From the NCBI GenBank assembly GCA_017934425.1, contig JAGBJO010000051.1:1-48719 (forward strand): a DNA stretch of 48,719 bases. Reading direction: 5' to 3'. Below the pieces are notes generated by a model. It did not search any database and was not told where the DNA came from. It worked only from the letters and a program-made list of their open reading frames with translations. Both the position numbers and the translations under genes were made by a program. The number at the start of each line of letters is the position of its first letter. Position 1 is the stretch's first letter. Positions 1 to 7,077 of the stretch are shown here, piece by piece. This DNA comes from Ruminococcus sp. GTDB taxonomy: Bacteria; Bacillota; Clostridia; Oscillospirales; Ruminococcaceae.

Positions 1-142
1 AAGCGCATCTTTTTGGCAGAATTTTACGCATACTGCGTCGATAAAACTTGCCGGGCGACAGCCCGCCTGCATTTTATCTTCTTGTCTGCGTAGAAATTCT
101 GCTCAAAAATCTGCGCATTATTATAGTGTCAACACGCCCTAG
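1..142. repeat. Right part of a CTAG-flanked palindromic mini-element (MITE-like)
   Basis: Bases 1-115 are identical to 48605-48719 at the other end of the window. The element continues to an inverted terminal repeat at 126-142 (GTGTCAACACGCCCTAG), the reverse complement of 48580-48596. Joining the two ends gives an element of about 167 bp with 17-bp inverted ends and CTAG at both edges. Its interior is itself an imperfect palindrome: GCAGAATTT near base 18 is mirrored by AAATTCTGC near base 94, and GATAAAA by TTTTATC. There is no coding capacity, so it would have to be mobilised in trans. CTAG targets are known for some IS5-family (IS427-type) elements, but that assignment is inference. Confidence 0.8.
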
Positions 143-197
143 GTAATTCTTCTGGGCAAGGATTTTCCTCGGACTTCTTCTTGAGACTTCCGCTCCT

Positions 198-278
198 AAA
201 AATTCTCCCCCTGATATGGTACAGCAAAAGTAGGTCGTCGAGAACGACTGAAATTGCCATATCAGGGGGAGAATTTTT
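198..278. repeat. Long perfect stem-loop (22-bp arms)
   Basis: Arms 198-219 and 257-278 are perfect 22-bp reverse complements. The 37-nt loop holds a second small hairpin (GTCGT 234-238 with ACGAC 244-248). An outer pairing of CCTAAAA with TTTTAGG (about 195 and 292) extends the symmetry. Runs of T follow the stem on both strands, but stem and loop are too long for a simple terminator. It may be a short palindromic repeat element or a structured 3' end for the metal-transport operon on the minus strand. The rest of 143-356 contains nothing else I can identify. Confidence 0.6.
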
Positions 279-306
279 CAAAAGCCGAAAGTTTTAGGAA
301 GGGGGG

Positions 307-343
307 CTGGGGGAGAACCCTTTTTCAAAAGGGTTTCCCCCAG
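307..343 (-). terminator. Strong hairpin 3' of the metal-transport operon
   Basis: CTGGGGGAGAACCC near 307 pairs with GGGTTTCCCCCAG ending at 343, with one bulged base and a short AT loop. It lies 14 bases beyond the stop of the last minus-strand gene, where a terminator is expected. No clean T-run follows on the minus strand, so intrinsic termination is plausible but not certain. Confidence 0.45.
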
Positions 344-356
344 TAAAAAGCCGGTG

Positions 357-869
357 TTACTGGGCGATTTCGAGGATGCGGGCTTCGGTAAGCTGGCAGT
401 AGGTGTTAGCGCCTTCCTTGTAGTAGTTGAAGTTGCCGCAGACGGTTATTTCAGTGCCGATTTCCGGGTAGTCGTCGGGGTATTTGTAGTCGCCGTCGAG
501 GACGAACTCGATTCCCTGGCTACAGCAGGCGGTTGCGTCGCTGATGAGGACAGCGAAGTATTCCTGATTGGTCTGAGGGTCGAGGAAATAGCTGAACGGA
601 CCTTTCATCTTCACGGTCTTACCGACGTAGTTATCGGAGGTGTAAACCATATCGTACACCTGCCCATAGACCATGCTTGGACTGAGGGTAGTAAGGTCGA
701 TGTCGAAATTATTCTCGGCAAGGCGCTCAGTCTCGAAGTCGGCAGCAGCGTTTCCGCCAGACTGCGACACTTGTGAAGATGTTTCCTCAGACGGTGCAGC
801 CTCCGCCTGACCGCAGGAGGTCAGCATCAGCGCAGCCAGCAGGGGAGCGATAAATTTACTTATTCTCAT
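357..869 (-). CDS. Lipoprotein of the metal-transport operon, CC-motif OB-like domain (copy 2)
   Basis: 170-aa predicted lipoprotein: basic N-terminus, hydrophobic segment, lipobox LTSC with Cys19, then an Ala/Ser/Glu linker. The folded part carries IDLTTL, YGQVYDM, a K.MKGPF strand, DATACCSQGIEF and a VCGNFNYY strand. Order and motifs match its upstream neighbour at 856-1380, so the two are tandem paralogues. The strand pattern with a CC-x-x-G motif resembles the C-terminal domain of the YcgQ/DUF1980 family, often found near zinc-uptake genes; I infer a zinc-related envelope role but cannot assign a reaction. Its start overlaps the previous gene by 14 bases, so it is probably translated as part of the operon, of which it is the last gene. 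Confidence 0.75.
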   Translation of the reverse strand: MRISKFIAPLLAALMLTSCGQAEAAPSEETSSQVSQSGGNAAADFETERLAENNFDIDLTTLSPSMVYGQVYDMVYTSDNYVGKTVKMKGPFSYFLDPQTNQEYFAVLISDATACCSQGIEFVLDGDYKYPDDYPEIGTEITVCGNFNYYKEGANTYCQLTEARILEIAQ

Positions 870-1380
870 TAGCAGTATCCTCCTTGCGTGGGACGGTAGG
901 AATTATCTGAGCATCAAGAAGCTGGCAGTAATTCAGGGTGTATTCTGTGTAGTAGCTGAATTTGCCGGTAACTGTTATAAGCTCACCGTCTTCCGGGTAA
1001 TCGTCCGGGTAAACGGCACTGGTGTCAGCGAGAATGAATTCCATTCCCTGAGCGCAGCAGGCAGCTGCATCGGGGATAAATACTGCAAAGTAATCTTTGC
1101 CGGCGGGATCCTGATAGTAGTTGAAGTTGCCGGTAACACGGACGGATTTGTCCATATATTTATCCGGGTCATTCATCATGTCGAACACCTGACCATACAT
1201 CATATTCGAGCCGAGTGTGGTCAGGTCGATGTCGTAGCCGTCGTTGGCAAGAGATGCCATAAAGTCCGGCTCGGTGGTGGTTTCAGCGGAGGAACTGTCT
1301 TGCGGTGTTACGGGGATATCCGTTCCACAGCCAGTCAGGAAAAGCGCCGAAGCAAGCAGAAGTGAACTGAAACGTTTCAT
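856..1380 (-). CDS. Lipoprotein of the metal-transport operon, CC-motif OB-like domain (copy 1)
   Basis: 174-aa predicted lipoprotein with lipobox LTGC (Cys18) and a Thr/Ser-rich linker. The domain repeats the neighbour's pattern: IDLTTLGSNMMYGQVFDM, a VRVTGNFNYY strand, DAAACCAQGMEF and ITVTGKFSYY. The paired cysteines and repeated Gly-Asn/Lys-Phe strands suggest a small beta-barrel resembling DUF1980-type domains. The ATG overlaps the permease stop as ATGA (4-base overlap), indicating translational coupling to the importer. A role in metal capture or sensing outside the membrane is inferred from position only. The two copies have diverged well beyond a recent duplication. Confidence 0.75.
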   Translation of the reverse strand: MKRFSSLLLASALFLTGCGTDIPVTPQDSSSAETTTEPDFMASLANDGYDIDLTTLGSNMMYGQVFDMMNDPDKYMDKSVRVTGNFNYYQDPAGKDYFAVFIPDAAACCAQGMEFILADTSAVYPDDYPEDGELITVTGKFSYYTEYTLNYCQLLDAQIIPTVPRKEDTANENK

Positions 1381-2240
1381 GCCTTAGCCCTCCCGGTGAA
1401 CAGGGAAATTACCCAGAAGATAAGGAACATGATTATGTCCGCCAGAACGATAGTCGAGCCAACGGGAGTAGATGCGAGTATTGACACGATTATGCCAATG
1501 CCTGCACACCATACCGATATTATTGCTGAGCATATGATAACGCTCCGGAAACTTTTGAAAAGCCGCATTGCAGAAAGTGCCGGGAATATGATAAGCGCCG
1601 AGATAAGCAGCGAGCCTACCAGATTCATGGCGAGGACTATGATAAGCGCAGTAATAATAGCTATAAGCAGGTTATAGCCGTCGGTCTGGATACCTGTGGC
1701 TTTTGAGAATGTCTCGTCAAAGGTCACAGCGAATATCTTGTTGTAGAACAGCAGGAACGCAAGTATAACAATTATCGAGAATATGATACACACGATAACG
1801 TCCGACTTTTTCAGGGTGAGTATGGAAGTCGAGCCGAACAGCGTACTGCAAACGTCGGCGGAGATATTGGACGAGGAGGGGAACAGGTTCATGAGCATAT
1901 AACCTATCGCCAGAGCGCCCACGGATATCATCGCAACCGCCGCATCGCCCTTTATTTTGGTATTCTGACCAGTCCGCAGGAGAAGTATTGCAGAGCCGAC
2001 CGTCACCGGCATGATTATGTACATTTTCTCGGTGATGCCTGCCACTGCTGCAACAGCCATTGCGCCGAAGGCAACGTGTGAAAGACCGTCACCGATGAAA
2101 GAGAACCGCTTCAAAACAAGCGTAACGCCCAGCAGCGATGAGCAGAGGGCGATGAGAAGTCCGACGATGAGAGCATAGCGAACGAACGGGTATGTAAAAT
2201 AGTATTGCAGAGTGCCTAAGATATCGTTATTCATTTTCAC
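1377..2240 (-). CDS. znuB: Zinc/manganese-type ABC transporter permease
   Basis: 287-aa polytopic membrane protein of the ABC-3 (ZnuB/AdcB/MntB) family. The N-terminal LGVTLVLKRFSFIGDGLSH segment is typical: a membrane helix, then the Gly-Asp-Gly-Leu-Ser-His turn. About eight hydrophobic segments follow, and the C-terminal part has the expected long conserved helices (LLISALIIFPALSAM). It would form the channel through which the metal delivered by the binding lipoprotein enters the cell. Its start overlaps the ATPase gene by 14 bases and its stop overlaps the next lipoprotein by 4, so the operon is tightly coupled. Metal specificity cannot be read from the permease; zinc is favoured by the Fur-family box and the neighbours. 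Confidence 0.9.
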   Translation of the reverse strand: MKMNNDILGTLQYYFTYPFVRYALIVGLLIALCSSLLGVTLVLKRFSFIGDGLSHVAFGAMAVAAVAGITEKMYIIMPVTVGSAILLLRTGQNTKIKGDAAVAMISVGALAIGYMLMNLFPSSSNISADVCSTLFGSTSILTLKKSDVIVCIIFSIIVILAFLLFYNKIFAVTFDETFSKATGIQTDGYNLLIAIITALIIVLAMNLVGSLLISALIIFPALSAMRLFKSFRSVIICSAIISVWCAGIGIIVSILASTPVGSTIVLADIIMFLIFWVISLFTGRAKA

Positions 2241-2934
2241 TTGCCTCCGTTTCGAGAAATGCCTTACCAGTACGGCTGTTCAGGTAGTCGTCCTTTTTGC
2301 CGAAGAAAAGCTGTTTTTTAGCGATGTGGAGGATATGTGAAGCATAGCTGAGTGCGGCAACGTCGTGGGATACCATGATTATGGTGATACCCTCCTTGTT
2401 GAGCTTTGCGATAAGCTCATACAGGTCAGCCTGGGCTCGTGGGTCAAGACCGGTAACCGGTTCGTCCAGCAGGAGCATTTCCTCAGTTGCACAGAGCGCC
2501 CTTGCCAGGAGTACACGCTGCTGCTGACCGCCGGAAAGTTCTCTGTAGCATCTGCCGGCGAGATCCTCGATGTTAAGGCGCTTCATGCAGCGCATGGCAC
2601 GTTCCTTTTCCTCCTTGCTGTAGAACGGGCGGAATCCGGTCTTTGAAAGGCAACCGGACTGGACTATCTCACGGACGGAAGCGGGAAAATCACGCTGTAC
2701 CGGGGTTTGCTGGGGGAGATAGCCGATCTTCTTGGAACTGCTTCCCCAGGTGATATCGCCGCTGAGCTGCGGGCGAAGTCCCAGGAGAGCCTTTATCAGT
2801 GTGGACTTACCAGAGCCGTTTTCGCCCAGTATACAAAGGTAATCGCCCTTACTTACGGTGAAATTCAGCCCCTCGGTAACGATGCCGTCCTCATAGCCCA
2901 GGGCGACATTTTTGCAGGTTATCTGTTCATTCAT
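2227..2934 (-). CDS. znuC: Zinc/manganese-type ABC transporter ATPase
   Basis: 235-aa ABC ATPase of the ZnuC/AdcC/MntA type. Walker A is GENGSGKST (about residues 37-45), the Q-loop lies in GYLPQQ, the signature is LSGGQQQR, Walker B is LLLDEP with the catalytic Glu, and the switch His is in MVSHD. It powers the permease encoded downstream. The ATG directly abuts the TAA of the binding-protein gene (no spacer), and its 3' end overlaps the permease start. The family is normally 230-250 residues, so it looks complete. Confidence 0.93.
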   Translation of the reverse strand: MNEQITCKNVALGYEDGIVTEGLNFTVSKGDYLCILGENGSGKSTLIKALLGLRPQLSGDITWGSSSKKIGYLPQQTPVQRDFPASVREIVQSGCLSKTGFRPFYSKEEKERAMRCMKRLNIEDLAGRCYRELSGGQQQRVLLARALCATEEMLLLDEPVTGLDPRAQADLYELIAKLNKEGITIIMVSHDVAALSYASHILHIAKKQLFFGKKDDYLNSRTGKAFLETEASENE

Positions 2935-3924
2935 TTACTTTAACGCCTCTTTTAATACACGAAGATTATTTTCCATGATAGAGATGTAGGAAGCACCGTC
3001 CTGGATCTGCTGGGTATTAACGGACTGTGCGGAATCCAGAACCCTTATGGTCTGGTTTTTGGAGGAAGTATTTGCGATAACGGCTTCTGCGATAGTGCAG
3101 TCAGAGCCTTCGATAGCGAAGATGCTGTCTGTGCCGGTCTCGTCGGCTTTTTTTGCGAGAAATGCAATAGTCTCGAAGCTTGCCTCAGTTTCGGCGGAGC
3201 AGCCAACAAATGCGGCGTAGTAGTCCAGACCGTAGTCATCGACGAAATAGCGGAATGGGAAACGGTCGCCGAAGATAAGGGTCTTTTCGGACTTAGCAGC
3301 GAGAGCGTCAGTGATATCGGTATCCAGCTTATCGAGTTTGTCAAGGTAAGCGCTCAGGTTAGCGTCGTAGTCGGCGGAATTAGCGCTGTCAGCCTTTTTT
3401 ACGGCTTCTGCGATGCCCTTGCAGCAAGTCTCAGCATTGCGGACGGAGAGCCAGACGTGTTCGTCGTACTCAGCTTCTTCGTGAGCAAGGTCACTTTCTT
3501 CCTCCTCGTCCTCAGCCTCCATGCCTTCCTTGATCTCCTCCTCCTTTGCGTTGTCACCGACCATATCCATAAGGCTGACAACCTGGAGGTCGGGGTTTCT
3601 TGATTCGGAAATAGCGTCCTTCACCCAGGAATCGGATTCACCGCCGACGTAAACGAAGATATCGCAGTCAGAAATGCGTATCATATCATCAGCAGTAGGC
3701 TGATAGTTATGGAGGTCAGCGCCGTTGCTGAGGAGGTAGGTAAGCTGAACGTCACCGGAATGGCTGCCGAGGATCTGGCGAGTCCAGTCGTACTCCGGAA
3801 AAATGGTGCAAACGATCTTCAGCTTGTCAGGATTGTCGTTAATGGCAGAATTCTGGCTTCCGCAGGAGCAGAGACAGCCGGCGAGAACCAGTGCGGAAGC
3901 AGCCGAAAGGAATTTCTTGAACAT
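2935..3924 (-). CDS. znuA: Zinc/manganese-type ABC transporter binding lipoprotein
   Basis: 329-aa cluster A-I metal-binding lipoprotein. I start it at 3924 (MFKKFLSAAS) because GGAGGATAC lies just upstream and the signal peptide begins there; an in-frame extension to 3999 would run across the operator and -10. Lipobox LAGC gives Cys17. Metal-ligand motifs: GADLHNYQPT (first His) and DEHVWLS (second His). The segment where the third ligand usually sits in HDAFGYF reads GDRFPFRYF, so that His is replaced. A very acidic loop (about residues 138-160, many Glu/Asp and one His) stands where zinc-binding members have a His-rich loop. It is first in the operon, under a Fur-family box. Zinc is the likeliest substrate, manganese possible. 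Confidence 0.88.
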   Translation of the reverse strand: MFKKFLSAASALVLAGCLCSCGSQNSAINDNPDKLKIVCTIFPEYDWTRQILGSHSGDVQLTYLLSNGADLHNYQPTADDMIRISDCDIFVYVGGESDSWVKDAISESRNPDLQVVSLMDMVGDNAKEEEIKEGMEAEDEEEESDLAHEEAEYDEHVWLSVRNAETCCKGIAEAVKKADSANSADYDANLSAYLDKLDKLDTDITDALAAKSEKTLIFGDRFPFRYFVDDYGLDYYAAFVGCSAETEASFETIAFLAKKADETGTDSIFAIEGSDCTIAEAVIANTSSKNQTIRVLDSAQSVNTQQIQDGASYISIMENNLRVLKEALK

Positions 3925-3947
3925 AGTATCCTCCAAAAAAACAAAAT

Positions 3948-3962
3948 TGATAATCATTTTCA
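3948..3962 (-). promoter_or_regulatory. Fur-family (Zur-like) operator
   Basis: On the minus strand the sequence TGAAAATGATTATCA matches the 7-1-7 Fur-family box TGATAATNATTATCA at all but one base. It lies just downstream of the -10 of the metal-transport operon and covers the expected transcription start, ideal for repression by a metal-loaded Fur-type protein. The operon content suggests Zur, but box sequence alone does not separate Zur, Fur and PerR. Confidence 0.75.
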
Positions 3963-3970
3963 GTTTATTG

Positions 3971-3999
3971 ATTATAGCACATTTATTCCCTTTTGTCAA
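3971..3999 (-). promoter_or_regulatory. Promoter of the metal-transport operon
   Basis: On the minus strand: TTGACA (3999-3994), a 17-base spacer and TATAAT (3976-3971) preceded by TGC (extended -10). This is full consensus, so strong expression is expected when repression at the adjacent box is lifted. Confidence 0.85.
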
Positions 4000-4012
4000 G
4001 ACCCACTTTTTT

Positions 4013-4179
4013 TTAATGCGTAATTCGCAATGCGTAATGCGTAATTGCGGTGTGCCTTACGGCACGATTTTAAATAGTGTACTGTATACCAAAAGTTTAC
4101 ATGAAACCAGCATCTTTAAAATCATCGCCGCAAGGCGATACCACAAATTACGCATTACGAATTACGCATTACGCATTAA
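4013..4179. repeat. Palindromic repeat element, TAATGCG family (copy 1)
   Basis: Arms 4013-4046 and 4146-4179 are imperfect inverted repeats built from GCGTAAT units. The symmetry continues inward: GCGGTGTGCCTTACGGCACG mirrors a GTGGTATCGCCTTGCGGCG arm (about 4122-4146). The 167-bp unit has no coding potential. Related copies lie at 11296-11470 and 48508-48579. Here it sits between two diverging promoters. Apart from it and the promoters, 3925-4273 holds nothing else recognisable. Confidence 0.75.
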
Positions 4180-4213
4180 ATAATCATTGTATCAATTGTG
4201 GGACACTGGGGAC

Positions 4214-4242
4214 TTGCATATCCGTGAGAATTGTGGTATAAT
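4214..4242 (+). promoter_or_regulatory. Promoter of exodeoxyribonuclease III gene
   Basis: TTGCAT (4214-4219), 17-base spacer, TATAAT (4237-4242) with TGG before it. The start codon follows 31 bases downstream after a GGAG site. Confidence 0.8.
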
Positions 4243-4273
4243 CATAGTACAATATATTTAAAAGGAGAACTGT

Positions 4274-5032
4274 ATGAAACTTATTTCCTGGAACGTTAAC
4301 GGCTTCCGGGCTTGCCTTACTAAGGGCTTCGCTGACTTCTTCTCTCAGGCTGATGCGGATATCTTCTGCTTGCAGGAAACTAAAATGCAGCCAGATCAGG
4401 CGGATTTCGCCCCCGACGGCTACCACATCTACTTCCACAGCGCCCAGAAAAAAGGCTATTCCGGTACGGCTGTTTTCACTAAAAAAGAGCCGATATCAGT
4501 TGTATATGGTATCGAGGGCAGTCACACCGATGAGGGACGTGTCATAACCTGCGAGTATGAGGACTTCTACTTCGTGTGCTGCTACGTTCCCAACGCACAG
4601 AATGAACTGAAACGCATCGACTACCGCATGGAGTTTGAGGATGCTATGAGAGGCTACCTGTCCGCTTTGGATAAGAAAAAGCCGGTTGTTTACTGCGGTG
4701 ACCTGAACGTGGCACATAATGAAATAGACCTGAAGAACCCGAAAAACAACGTCGGAAACGCCGGATTTTCTGACCAGGAACGTGGCAAGATGACCGAGCT
4801 TCTGGCGGCAGGCTTCAAGGATACCTACCGGACGCTTTACCCTGAAAAAGTGGAGTACTCCTGGTGGTCGTATCGCTTCAAGGCAAGGGAGAAGAACGCC
4901 GGCTGGCGTATCGACTACTTCATCGTGTCCGAGCGGTTCATGGAGAGAGTGTCCGACAGCCGCATACTTACCGATATACTGGGCAGCGACCATTGCCCGG
5001 TGGAACTTGATGTGAAGGACCAAACCAATTAG
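4274..5032 (+). CDS. xth: Exodeoxyribonuclease III (AP endonuclease)
   Basis: 252-aa member of the exonuclease III / AP endonuclease family, which cleaves DNA at abasic sites and removes 3' blocks in base-excision repair. Visible motifs in order: WNVNGFRA (Asn for metal binding), LQETKM (catalytic Glu), YVPNAQ, GDLNVAHNEID (Asp/Asn pair), WWSYR, DYFIVS and the C-terminal GSDHCP with catalytic Asp-His. Length is usual for the family. It has its own promoter and an AAAGGAG site 7 bases before the ATG. It stands alone between the metal operon and the rpsF operon. Confidence 0.95.
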   Translation: MKLISWNVNGFRACLTKGFADFFSQADADIFCLQETKMQPDQADFAPDGYHIYFHSAQKKGYSGTAVFTKKEPISVVYGIEGSHTDEGRVITCEYEDFYFVCCYVPNAQNELKRIDYRMEFEDAMRGYLSALDKKKPVVYCGDLNVAHNEIDLKNPKNNVGNAGFSDQERGKMTELLAAGFKDTYRTLYPEKVEYSWWSYRFKAREKNAGWRIDYFIVSERFMERVSDSRILTDILGSDHCPVELDVKDQTN

Positions 5033-5060
5033 TTAACAGCTTTAAATAAGTGAGAAACAC

Positions 5061-5089
5061 TTGACAAATTCATCGGGACGTGCTATAAT
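5061..5089 (+). promoter_or_regulatory. Promoter of rpsF-ssb-rpsR
   Basis: TTGACA (5061-5066), 17-base spacer, TATAAT (5084-5089) preceded by TGC: consensus with extended -10. An 81-base leader follows before the rpsF start; I see no firm S6:S18 autoregulatory structure in it. Confidence 0.88.
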
Positions 5090-5170
5090 ATTTGAGTATC
5101 GTGTCAAGCGATAAATTTTATCCTTGCCCGCAGCAGGTTGTGGGCGGAATCCAGAAGGAGGTGTACAGAA

Positions 5171-5464
5171 ATGGCAAAGGTATCCGGAAAGTACGAGGTA
5201 ATGGTTGTTTTCGGCGAAAAGAACGGCGAGGAGTCCAGAAACGCTCTCGTTAAGAAGTTCAAGGAAAGAATCGAAAGACACGCCAGCGCTGTTGAAGTCA
5301 ATGAGGAGTGGGGCACAAGAAAGCTTGCTTACCCCATCAACTACGAGACAGAGGGCTACTACGTAATTTATACTTTCGAGTCTGCTCCTGAGTATCCCGC
5401 TGACCTTTCAAGACGTCTTAACCTCGATGAAAATGTCCTTCGTTCACTCGTTACAGTTCTTTAA
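5171..5464 (+). CDS. rpsF: 30S ribosomal protein S6
   Basis: 97-aa S6, which pairs with S18 on the platform of the small subunit. The start at 5171 (MAKVSGKY) is set by AAGGAGGTG at 5155-5163; an upstream in-frame start would lengthen the protein abnormally. The family pattern YEVMVVF, GTRKLAYPI and EGYYVIYTFE is clear. The gene order rpsF-ssb-rpsR is the standard bacterial operon. Confidence 0.97.
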   Translation: MAKVSGKYEVMVVFGEKNGEESRNALVKKFKERIERHASAVEVNEEWGTRKLAYPINYETEGYYVIYTFESAPEYPADLSRRLNLDENVLRSLVTVL

Positions 5465-5487
5465 TTTGACTATGGAGGCGTTTGTTT

Positions 5488-6093
5488 ATGAATAAGGTTA
5501 TTTTAGTTGGCAGACTTACCGCTGACCCTGAGCTGAGACAGTCACAGTCCGGTGTTTCCTCTTGCAGGTTCACTGTTGCTGTTGACAGAAGATTCGCTGA
5601 TAAGAACACCGGCGAAAGAGGTGCTGATTTCATCACCTGTACTGCTTTCAGGCAGACCGCTGAGTTCGTATCTCGTTATTTCAGTAAGGGAAAGATGATA
5701 CTTGTTGAGGGTTCACTCAGAAATGATAACTACCCTGACAGAAAATATCCCGATGTTATGCACTATTCATACAGTATTTTCGTTGACAACGTTGAGTTCG
5801 TAGGCGGAAAGAATGAAAGCGGCGGAAACAACGGCGGCAATGGTAACTACGGCGGCAACGCTGGCGGTTACGGCGGCGGCTATAATGGCGGCAGCAACTA
5901 CGGCGGCGGAAATAACTATGGCGGCGGAAACGGCGGCTATGGTGACAATTCCGGCTATAACGGCAATAACTCTTATCAGAACGCTCCTGCCCAGCAGTCT
6001 GCTCCCCAGCAGCCCCAGGGCAACAGTTCAATGAACTATGGCAAAGCCAGTGAATTTGAGGCACTCGTCGAAGAAAGCGACGTTCCCTTTTAA
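5488..6093 (+). CDS. ssb: Single-stranded DNA-binding protein
   Basis: 201-aa SSB. The OB-fold occupies about residues 1-110 (NKVILVGRLTADPEL, FTVAVDR, GKMILVEGSL), then a long Gly/Asn/Tyr-rich linker (about 112-165) and a Gln/Pro stretch, ending in the acidic tip ESDVPF that recruits replication and repair partners. ATG 5488 is chosen because GGAGGCG at 5474-5480 precedes it; a TTG six bases upstream is less well spaced. The linker is longer than in E. coli SSB. Confidence 0.96.
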   Translation: MNKVILVGRLTADPELRQSQSGVSSCRFTVAVDRRFADKNTGERGADFITCTAFRQTAEFVSRYFSKGKMILVEGSLRNDNYPDRKYPDVMHYSYSIFVDNVEFVGGKNESGGNNGGNGNYGGNAGGYGGGYNGGSNYGGGNNYGGGNGGYGDNSGYNGNNSYQNAPAQQSAPQQPQGNSSMNYGKASEFEALVEESDVPF

Positions 6094-6123
6094 CAACTTT
6101 ACTAAGATAGGAGGATAAGAATT

Positions 6124-6372
6124 ATGCCTATGGATAAGGAAAGAAGCGCACGCCCTTCTAAGAAGCCCCGCAAGAAGGTTTGTATGTTCTGTGCTGACAG
6201 AATCGAGCGCATCGACTACAAGGATCTCGCTAAGCTGAGAAAGTGCATGACTGAGAGAGCTAAGATTCTCCCCAGACGTGTTACAGGCACTTGTGCATTC
6301 CACCAGCGTGAGCTGACAGTTGCAATCAAGAAGGCAAGACAGATCGCTCTGCTGCCTTATGTAGCTGACTAA
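6124..6372 (+). CDS. rpsR: 30S ribosomal protein S18 (zinc-binding form)
   Basis: 82-aa S18, partner of S6. It keeps a full set of potential zinc ligands: CMFC near residue 20, Cys in LRKCM, and CAFH near residue 60, i.e. the C+ form. Families exist in which a Cys-less paralogue replaces this form under zinc limitation; none is visible here. AGGAGG lies 9 bases upstream of ATG, and a terminator follows. Confidence 0.97.
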   Translation: MPMDKERSARPSKKPRKKVCMFCADRIERIDYKDLAKLRKCMTERAKILPRRVTGTCAFHQRELTVAIKKARQIALLPYVAD

Positions 6373-6383
6373 TTATAGAATTT

Positions 6384-6418
6384 AAGCGTTCGTCCGGTTT
6401 CGGGCGGGCGCTTTTTTG
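6384..6418 (+). terminator. Terminator of rpsF operon
   Basis: AAGCGTTCGTCCG pairs with CGGGCGGGCGCTT (several G-U pairs), followed by a run of T. It lies 12 bases after the rpsR stop. Confidence 0.85.
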
Positions 6419-6430
6419 CTTTATACAGCA

Positions 6431-6454
6431 AAAGAGCCGGAGAAAATTCTCCGG
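6431..6454 (-). terminator. Terminator of DUF378 gene
   Basis: Perfect 18-base palindrome CCGGAGAAAATTCTCCGG (6437-6454), followed on the minus strand by CTCTTTT. A second inverted repeat (CATAGCCTG 6465-6473 with CAGGCTATG 6498-6506) lies between it and the gene. Confidence 0.7.
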
Positions 6455-6511
6455 ACTCATGATGCATAGCCTGCACACGGCATCTTCAGTACAGGCTCAG
6501 GCTATGGGGTG

Positions 6512-6727
6512 TCAGTCAGCACGGCTATACGCCAGTTCCTCGTCCCTGCGGAAAAGAAACGAAATGCACCAGACCGCAGAGATCGCTACAAGAATGTAGA
6601 CTGCCCTTGCGATAAGACTGCCTGCACCGCCAAACATCCAGGCAACAAGGTCAAGACCAAAAATGCCGACCAGTCCCCAGTTGACACCGCCTATGATAAG
6701 GAGTGCCAGAGCGATTTTGTCCCACAT
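6512..6727 (-). CDS. Small DUF378-family membrane protein
   Basis: 71-aa protein with two hydrophobic segments and the DUF378 (YuzA-like) pattern: IIGGVNWGLVGIFG, then a second helix after a Gly-rich turn (FGGAGSLIARAVYI). The cytoplasmic end is charged (RRDEELAY). AGAGGTGAT lies before the ATG. Function of the family is not established; membership is clear. It is probably monocistronic, with a weak promoter upstream and a terminator downstream. Confidence 0.85.
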   Translation of the reverse strand: MWDKIALALLIIGGVNWGLVGIFGLDLVAWMFGGAGSLIARAVYILVAISAVWCISFLFRRDEELAYSRAD

Positions 6728-6789
6728 ATTGAGATCACCTCTTTATTCGGGATTTTGTGACACCATTGCGTGAATGATGTTCTGAGAGT

Positions 6790-6818
6790 ATTATAGCCGG
6801 AAGCAGTGAAATTATTCA
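6790..6818 (-). promoter_or_regulatory. Probable promoter of DUF378 gene
   Basis: Minus strand: TATAAT (6795-6790) with a weak -35 (TGAATA, 6818-6813) at 17 bases. Plausible but not strong. Confidence 0.5.
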
Positions 6819-6841
6819 GGAATTTTCAAGAATTGATCGTA

Positions 6842-6880
6842 ATAAAACCCCGGAAACTTTGAAAGGAAAAGTCTCCGGGG
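6842..6880 (-). terminator. Terminator of the transpeptidase operon
   Basis: Stem CCCCGGAAACTT / AAGTCTCCGGGG (6848-6880) with one mismatch, followed on the minus strand by TTTTATT. T-rich sequence on the other side could let it act in both directions. Confidence 0.85.
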
Positions 6881-6885
6881 ATTTT

Positions 6886-7071
6886 TTATTTATGAGATTT
6901 TTTTACTTTAAGGTATGTACCGATATTTGCACAGCTTATTACTAGCATACAAACTGTGTAGATCAGCCAGAACATTTTCGGCATCTCAATGTCCGCAAGG
7001 GAAGTGATGAGTATGGTGATACCAAGTATTATGCCTATGACAGATGCAATAAGTATCACTGGTTTTTTCAT
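6886..7071 (-). CDS. Small two-helix membrane protein, unknown function
   Basis: 61-aa protein with two hydrophobic stretches (about residues 4-25 and 33-53) and a Lys-rich tail. I do not recognise a family. It starts 6 bases after the stop of the transpeptidase-like gene; GGGGTGAT, which contains that gene's stop codon, serves as its ribosome site, so translation is likely coupled. Context suggests a partner of, or passenger with, the envelope transpeptidase. Confidence 0.65.
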   Translation of the reverse strand: MKKPVILIASVIGIILGITILITSLADIEMPKMFWLIYTVCMLVISCANIGTYLKVKKSHK

Positions 7072-7077
7072 GACCTA

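Noticed and set aside
2935..3999. Longer znuA reading frame beginning at 3999
   Set aside because: It would include the -10 box and Fur-family operator in coding sequence and place 25 residues before the signal peptide.
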